DNA of 64,000 nucleotides from the NCBI GenBank assembly GCA_029204225.1, contig CM055106.1:42116368-42180367 (forward strand), given 5' to 3'. This document shows, piece after piece, positions 42,701 to 51,700 of this stretch (position 1 is its first letter; the number at the start of each line of letters is the position of its first letter). This stretch comes from Diphasiastrum complanatum. Taxonomy: Eukaryota; Streptophyta; Lycopodiopsida; Lycopodiales; Lycopodiaceae. The position numbers were made by a program, and so were the translations under genes. The notes under the pieces are model-generated. The model was not told where the DNA came from and made no database searches. It worked only from the letters and a program-made list of their open reading frames with translations.

Positions 42701-45700
42701 GTTGAGTTGGAATTTTTTTTCATAGCTCTGACATTCACAGAAATTGCAGCTGTATCCTCATAACCGGCAGTCCAGTCTAGATTTAGTTTGAACACCAAAG
42801 AGCTCAATCTCCCAGGTAACCACACTTTCATCCTACAACAGCTAGCCATGGACAATAGGTTACATTTTGTTTGAAAGTGTGAAAAATTTATGATTTAACC
42901 TTGATTGCAGATGTCATGAAAAACATGACCCCTTGTCTAGGAAGGCTGGATCTTACAGTGCCTCCCCTATTTGATGAAAACGATTGTGACTTATAATATA
43001 TTAAGTTTTTTAGGTTTATTTGAACTTAACATGGTTATTTGATGTAACGCCTTCAAGTAAAGCTCACACTTATCTATAATTTTTTGTTTAGATTTAATTA
43101 GTTTCGGAGCATTTCTTACAACTTTCTTTAAAAGCACCAGTTGGGTGAGCTTTACTTCCTATTTCAGCTCTGAGTTTTATTGCATAGTCTTTGTGCTTTT
43201 CAGCTTTCGGTTATCAAAATCATCATCTGTCACAGGTTGCTGGTATTGATGTAAAGGAAGAGAGTCCGGTGGATCATGGCTATATGACATGTTTTTCAAT
43301 CTACTGTGGCCCAGATGCAGACTTCGGAGATGGTAAGTCCCGTCTTTGGGTGGATGTCCTAGACAGCAACAAAGACGTTTTGGAGTCATTCAAAGCTTAC
43401 TTTGAGGATCCTAGCATAAAAAAGGTTTGTTACTGAAGTCACTCCAGTACAATCACATGTCCTTTTTAGAATATAACGCTACAAAGTATGGTTTAAAGCT
43501 TGTGGCTCCGAGGGAAATCAATTTTTCATGTTATTGCTTAATAATGCTGTTTGAAGTGATCATCTGATTTAGAGTTTTTATAAACAGTCACGTCATATCT
43601 TTATGCATGTCAAACTTATTTTTGGGTGTTGACAACATCGGCATGTGGTAATTACTAGTGAGCTACCTTTGGTATGCACTGCGTGTGCTAGACTCAAGGT
43701 ACACATAATATATGCAAGTGTGAGCTTTCCATAGTTGACCGTTTTGGAACGGAACGAGCCCAAGAAAAGAAAAATACGTATTGCATTATATATCAAAAAG
43801 ATTCTAAAGTATGAAATTTTTTTTGGGGGCTGCCTTTAGGGGCCTTTAAGAATACAAAAAAACTAATAATGAGCCACAAAAAGATCAATCAACAATTTTT
43901 ATTTATGATGAATGAATTTTGTTGAATTAACAAAAACTATGAAAATATTAAAAAACCATGTAAAAATTAATTACAAATACATCTTATCGTTCAAGCTACT
44001 AGAACCTAATATAAAAAACATAATCTTAAAAACCACATAATGAAAATAGGTCTGATCAGATAGTACGGGTGAGAGGTTGTGGTCTAAGTTAACATCTGGC
44101 GAGGGGAGCACTAGCTGCCCAGGCCGGCCTCTACCTCTACCTCTAGCAGACTGACTGCTGCCCTGGCTAGATCCAACACATGATCCTCTAGGTCTGCCTA
44201 TAGGTCTAGCTGGTGTGGTTTGATGTGCTAGGGGCATGTGCTATTGGCTCCTGATCAGCCCTCACATGCAAATCAGCTAGGCTCGGCCTGCTATTGGATC
44301 TACTAGTAGTCCTAGCTCACAATGCGAGTGGTCCTGCCATCAAAAAACCCCTTCGTGCTCAACATGGTGTCTAGCATTACATCTAACTCTGCATCATCTA
44401 GCTTGTCTTGGGTCTTTGCATCTGGACCAACGAGCCGTACACCAAGAGGTGTAGGGTAAATGTGTGTGAAATTAACCCACTGACGACTCCTCTTGCCCAT
44501 GGTCCACGTCCTCTAATGGGCCTGCAAACTGATCCTCTTACAGATTGAGGACACAAGGTCAGTATATGCAAAAGGCAAGCACAATAAAGCCAGTAAGCAA
44601 TACAATCATAGAATCCAGTATCTGATAACTTGAAAGCACTGGATTTTAGTACTTGAATAGGTGTAGCGGATTGTGATAAGGGTGCTGCATCAGGAATACC
44701 CCGGTCAGGTGCAGGTCTAGCAGTGGGGGTCCTGGTGTATTGTCTAGTGACTCATCTCTGGTGAAGTGCATCTTGGTGAATGTCCTCGTAAATCTCTGCC
44801 ATGACATCCTCCTTTGGCATAGCCGGCTCTGTCTTATCCGTAGGATCCATGACACAATCGTTGGGTTCACCTCCAAGATGGACAAGAGACCCCCCCTGTC
44901 ATGCCCACATTTGGACTGATCTAGGATTATTATCCCGTAAGGAGGTCAGAAGGCCTACTTCGACCCGTGAATTAATTATGATTATGAGGGGTTGGCGCTC
45001 TCATGGAATTAATGTCATAATTAATGGTTGCAGGCCTAAAAGGTGGATTTGTATGGATCTAATTGTGACTCACGGGAGAAGTGGATGAGGTGGCCCAGTT
45101 ATCCTGCTGATGTGTCTAGTGAGGTGTCATAGTTCACTACTAGTGGTGCATGGGCCTTGGAGGGTATAAGTATATGCTTGATTTTGGTGATTGTAGCTAC
45201 ATGCTACTGGTGTGATTCCTTTCTCCTATTGAGTGTGATTGATCCATAGCTTGGGGGGCTAGGTTTGATCAATGTAGGTTTGGTTGGGTTGGTTTATCCA
45301 CCTTCCAATTCCCTTTTGTTTCCTAGTTTCAGTTGGTGGATCCTTGGTGGAGGACTTGAAAGTAACTAGATGCTCGGTAACTATACGATTTCGCAATTGT
45401 ATAGTCCCGATATCCAAGATCTTTTCAGGTTCAAGTCGAGTCAAACTTGATGATTCTTCTGACAGGGCCAATTGATCTGTAGAACCAAGATGACCCCCTT
45501 CATGTAGACTTTTCTTAAGTCAACTTACGTGAAATACTGGGTGTACTTGAGTTCCTTCCGGGAGGTCTAATTGGTAAGCTGGGAATGTCTCCATGATTTC
45601 AGAGCATGGATCACCTCAAAAAGCTCGTCCTTAAGTAGTATATTTGATTTGCGCATTGGACAACTTTTTGCTCTCAAAAGCAACAGGCTGACCCTCTTGT

Positions 45701-48700
45701 AAGAAAATAGCTCTAATTGCCGTATCACTCGCATAAGGGATATTTGGATTTGCTATTCTCAACACTGGTGTTGAGAAAATTAGACTCTCGGAAGGAACTC
45801 AAGTACACCCAGTATTTCATGTAAGTCGACTTAAGAAAAGTCTATGTGGAGGGGATCATCTTGGTGACTCGACTTGAACCTGAAAAGATATTGGATACTA
45901 GGACTAAACGATTGCAAATTGTATAGTTACCGAGCATATAGACGATGATGACTCCTAGGAATCGGAAGGTAGCCTGAAAAGGAACTTCCCTAATTTTAAG
46001 TTTTGAGGACAGAACTTGAATGAGGGGGGAAATTGTCATTGTAAGGATTGCCAAGTGTAGGTTTTGTAGATACTGTTGCATGCACCAAAAGGATTATTGT
46101 GGAGCCAAACCACCCATCCATCTAGAAGCCGAGACCCCCAATAAGTTTTTCCCCCGAGCCACAGTGATTGAATATACTAGAGGAGACGATCCTAGCAAAT
46201 GGAACTGGAAACAGGTGAGGTAGATGACGTACAGGGGTATATAAGCCCCAATGGCCTAGGAATATTCTTCATAGGATGCCAATTCTCAACCAATTGCTTT
46301 TGATCTCCTTTACATGTATAAAAAGCAGTCAGACACCATGCATTAGCCCCACATGTCCTAATGGGTTCTTGGTCCTCAGAAGATTATTAATTACATTACT
46401 GGCCTAGTTTGGAATGGCGAGGCGTAAGTAATAAAGTCGTACATTGGAGTACCGAATATCCATGTCAAGGATTATTCCAAATTCTCTGTATTGGATATGG
46501 ACGTAACATTCTTCCCTCAAACAAGTTCTGTCCTCAGAATAGGAAAAAATGAAAAAGCAATCCTTTAACTTTCAACACTTACTCAGAAAATCGTTATACT
46601 TAGTCTAACTTCAAATACCTTGTACGGTTGCATAACATTTAGTTTCTGCTTCTTCCATCATGGAGAATCTTTGCAGAGGTGCATGTTCGAAAATCAACTT
46701 GCTCATACAAGTTACCCAAGACAAGATTCCTATTGTTATGAAGCATTAGCCAAACACATGAGAGAAAGTACAAGTGATGAAAAACTCCAACTATGTCCCA
46801 TTGCAAACTTCCCAACTTGTGTACGTCCATCTTCCTTGAAGAAACTTGCTTCACTTAAGAAGACGTCATATTGATTTTCTAAGGTTGATCAATAACCTAT
46901 CAATTCATAGAAATAAATCCTATTGTTTTTCTTGAGGCTAAACAACAGCCTGTACTATTGATTTTTAACAGCTAATCAACAACCTTAGCTTCCAAATCTT
47001 ATTGGAAACAACAGAATCTACCACGTGACAAAACATGAACTTGGATAGATTCAAGAACTTGAAGAATCAACTTTTCTTCAAGTCAAAACAGATCTTTCTA
47101 GAAGAATTGATCTCACTTGGTACCACCACATGAACACTTGGATGGTATCCAGGAATTACTTGACAACCACAACAACCAATCACTTCGATTAATCATAAAT
47201 CTCAAGTGATACTAGTTCAGACAGACAAGAAAGTTTCCACCACAGAAACAAGCTATTATGGTTGGATAGAAACCAAACCGATACAACATAGAATGAAAAC
47301 CCCACAGCTTGCCACACCTGTCACTTGTAACAATGAACTTATCATTTGCCACCATGATAAGAAACTGTGAATCAAATCCTCTTGAATATCGATTTACTTA
47401 TATGGACCCATAGTCCTTAGAATCTGCACCTTTGTCGATTCCAACCTCGACAAAACCTTGTCCAGTCTTAGAACCTCTGAATTTGACCTTCCTTTAGTAT
47501 GCTGGTTGGTAGCCACTTTTGCAGCTTCAGCGACACCATGATCGCTGATTGTCTCCTCCTGCCATCTCCCTTGCCGTCTCTGGTTTCATGTAGTTTTCCT
47601 TTTTCTGTCAGTTAACACTTCCACTTTGCCTTGCAGCTGCATGAACCAACTTACATGTAGCTTAGCGATCAAGTTCCAACGATCAGTCTCAGCTGAACCA
47701 GCAAACAGTCTCCAGTTCACTCCACGAATTTTTCCTTGTCGTAACCAATGAATAATCCTGGCAATAACCAGTGATCTGATCTTACAGATCTGTAGCAAGA
47801 ACCAATGATCTCTTAGTAACCTGAACCTACAATCTGCAAGAAAACGACTTCTCTCAAATCTTGGTCCTTAAATTTGAGGCCGATTTTGTAATCTCATCAC
47901 AAAGCTGCCACCGTTGTGAATGAAGATCGAAACTAAGAGCTGGCTAGAGACACCACTTGCACCTGCTTTTCTCCTTTGAAGATGATGGCCAAATCAATCC
48001 CTTATGAATTGATTCCGTTCATTGGAGTACCTCAATGTTCCCTCGAATCTTGAACCAGGCTCTGATACCATGTTAGAAAATCGACTTGCTCATACAAGTT
48101 ACCCAAGACAAGATTCCTATTGTGATGAAACAATAGCCAAACACATGAGAGAAAATAACAAGTGATGAGAAACTCCAATTATGTCCCATTGCAAACTTCC
48201 CGAAACTTGCTTCACTTAAGAAGACTTCATTTTCTAAGGTTGATCAATAACCTGTCAATTCATAGAAATGTATCCTATTGTTTTTCTTGGGGATAAACAA
48301 CAACCTGTACTATTGATTTTCAACGGCTAATCAACAACCTTAGCTTCCAAAACTTATTGGAAACAACAGAATCTACCACATGACAGAACATGAACTTGGA
48401 TGGATTCAAGAACTTGAAGAATCAACTTTTCTCCAACTCAAAACAGATCTTCCTAGAAGAATTGATCTGATACTATGCTAGAAAACCAACTTGCTCATAC
48501 AAGTAACCCAAGACAAGATTCCTATTGTGATGAAACAATAGCCAAACACATGAGAGAGAACCTGACTGATGGAAACTCCAACTATGTCCCATTGCATATG
48601 ACAAAGTGTCAGGACAAAAGATGTCATGATGAGATGCTTTCTAAATGCTCTATTACGTGCATATTTGTTTGGGTTCATGGATGACATCCTATTTGTATCA

Positions 48701-51700
48701 TTGTTGGAGAGTAGTTGAAAACAGGAATGCAAACATGAAGTGTATATCCAGGGGGAGTAGTTCAACAAAGTTCATCAAGTCCATCATAGGTGGTAACTTA
48801 TGAGAGTACTAGGACAATTGAAGTGGATTCAATTCAAGGAATCGACACAAAAGGAGCCAACTACTTATGAAGTATAGGTTTCTAATGTGGGTGTTGATGC
48901 ATGAGATTTGATGTTGACATTTATAGATCTATTTCCTACTTATGGTAATCAAAGAGGATTACATTTTCTCTATGAATGTTGGTGAGATCCTTTCTGGTAG
49001 CTTGAAAGATGTTCAAAGAGACCAAAGGAGTTAATCTTTAAGCAAAAATTCTCAAGGATATGGCAAAAGGTTATCTTGTCTACATTATTCGATTGGGGGG
49101 GGGGATCAAATTTCTTTGATTCAAAGAAAGTCAAGGAATCAGGTGATATAAAGTAATGTTGATTCTACATCAGAGTTGAGGATCTTCATTACATGGGGTC
49201 ATGGAGGATACACATGCATACTTGTGTTATGCATAGTTTTTGACAATGTAAACATTAAGGGGGAGTGTTAGAGTTACTGTCACATTAGTACCCCTAATGC
49301 TGTCACTTAGGATTATTTGGCCATGCTTGCGTGCTAATTCTAGGGGCTCTTACCTATATGTAGTATAGTCAAGTCAAAATTTAGCTAGACTCAAGTTCGA
49401 GATTCTAGTGCTTGATTTGGAGCACAAGTTATTGCTATAGATAGGTGTTAGTACTTTTACCATATGTAGAGACATTAATTAGGCAATTGCTTTTAGATTG
49501 CTTTTGCTTTTGGTGTAGACCAATGTCTATAAGAAAATTGCTGAAAATAGCCTACGAAAATACGAAGCGCCGGAAAATTGGTCCTGCAAACACGATATGT
49601 GATCTACTGTAGTAGGTCTTCTCTATAGAAGTTTTACAATGCCTTTTCCCAAAATCTAATCTTTTCTGATTATAATATCTGTCAAAACGGGCAAGAAACC
49701 AATAAATTATGAGGCTACAACTCCAAAAGGTAAAAAATTGGTCCAATACCTGATTTTTGACCCAAATTATCAAATTGCTACGAATTTTTCGTTGCTGAAA
49801 CCTTGCAAGAGAGCGATCTAATACTAGCAGTGGGTTGTAAACATTTCGTAGGGATTCGCTATATCTTTCAAAAGGTGTGAGCATTTTTGCTTTTCCCCCT
49901 TCTAGGCAAAGCTGAATCTGATTATGCGAAATCAGAATTTTCTACTCTCAAATTCAGGATTATCAAATTTGTGATGCTGCCTCTCACCCCACAAATGGAT
50001 CTACGTTTGTCAGCTGCTGCTGACGGTTGGGTTTGTTAGCTGCCGATGATGTGAAAGGTATGTCAGGTGTAACGGGTGTGGAAGATTTGTTACGAGGGTC
50101 GGATGTGGTGGGAGGTTGGTAGATGTGGATGGTCGGCTCGAGGAACTAAACTTGCTTGTCTGATCCTCTCAAGAATGCTCGGGGTGGAAGCAATTGGTGG
50201 CTGATTTTTGAAGGAGGGGCCCTGACCAACTATTGATAGCTTAGTAGGTGTGGGTGCTATGGAAGCTGTTGTGCCCGCTTGTGAGCATGCGTCAATTATG
50301 TGCTGCCGCTCCGCCTCTAGAATCCTGGGACAACCATGTATGCCAACTGCCACCCTGTCGGATGCATTGACTAGATGAGTGTGCTGAAGTAATCAATATA
50401 GCAAAAGGGGCATCTCCAACGCTGAGCACTAATCCTGTTATATTTACCATCCTCATCCTGTAGCAAGTCTACCTCATCCCAATATGATGGCCTAGGCATG
50501 ATGAATCTTAAACCCTAAACTAGATCCCTAACTATAAACCCTAAAAAACTGAAAATCACTAAACTTAAACACTAAACACCAAGCTCTAAACCCTAAAAAG
50601 TTTTCCCAAAACCCTAACTCTAGCCTACGTATGGAAATTCTCAGAAACTAATCAAAACTTACGAAAAGAAAAAAGAAATAGGAGAATACAGATAGATTAA
50701 AGTGGAAAGAAGCTAATTGCAAAAAAAATTTGACCTAAATCTGATGCTTACAACATGTGCCATGCTCAACGTAGAAAAAAACTTTAAAGAAATTAATATG
50801 AAAAAACTTGCCAAATGACAACCATGTAACATGAATAAACTCATGGAACAATCAAACAACTCAATAGAATGACAAACCACAAAATGCTAATCGAAAATCT
50901 GGGCAGCAGATTCATCCCTCAATAACTCACCCTCTTTCAGCTAGGCGCACTTCGCAAAACCTTAGAAAACATTCTGCTGAAAATTTGATATGGTTGCCTG
51001 GTCACGCAGACATGAGGGTCCGGGCCGGACGCGGGCAATCCGCCTCGGCGTCCGGCGTCCGGACCCGGACGCGTCCGACCCCTGGACGCGGGGTCGGACG
51101 CGTCCATTTTTTATTTTTTAAAGCCTAAATAACACTAAAAAAATTTAAAAGAAAAAAAAAAGCGGACGCGTCCGGACCCCGGATGCACCCATGGCGCGTC
51201 CGGGTCCGGACACGCGTTCGGACGCACCATCCGCCTACTTAGGTCTGGTGTATGTTGGATATTAAAAATGTATATTGTTTTTGCAAAGTGAATAGCCACT
51301 TTTGATGACGGGTTTTAAGCTTTGATGAATGATATTGGCGCATTTATCTGACCTTTCACCTGACTTGACTGGCTTACTCTGACGTGGGGTAAGATATAAA
51401 TCTAACTTTCACAGAACTTTAAATTTGCAAAGGCTTGACTATATGTGATACAGAAATTTTTGTGAATCACAGGTCTGGCATAATTTCAGTTTTGACAGGC
51501 ATATCTTATCAAACCATGGAATTAGAGCAGGTGGATTTCATGCTGACACAATGCATCTTGCACGACTATGGGATTCTGCTCGAAAAGGAGCTCAAGGGGG
51601 TTATTCTTTGGAAGCTTTGACTTCTGACCCAAGAGTTGTAGACATTGAAAGAGAAGCTGATGGAAAGGGACATGGAATTAAGAAAACTTCGATGAAAGAA

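Larger units (their letters stand above)
43425..51472 (+). other. POP intron 3, about 8.0 kb
   Basis: GTTTGT...TCACAG. It is filled with transposon debris: hAT-like pieces, inverted gypsy integrase tails, a gypsy LTR, three direct-repeat copies, an LTR-like sequence and two GC-rich palindromic islands. Each is listed separately. Confidence 0.85.

Noticed and set aside
46034-46508. A plus-strand LTR starting at TGTCATTG directly after the GGGGGGA polypurine tract
   Set aside because: The family LTR at 36866-37370 has termini TGTAAGG...GTAACA in the opposite orientation. The flank right of 46508 also fits a minus-strand element.
50511-50625. Interstitial telomere array
   Set aside because: Only a few scattered ACCCTAAA words without tandem perfection, so it is not a telomeric relic with any certainty.
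43425-51472. A micro-exon for the Exo II motif hidden in intron 3
   Set aside because: The Exo II motif is present at the very start of exon 4 after TCACAG, so none is needed.
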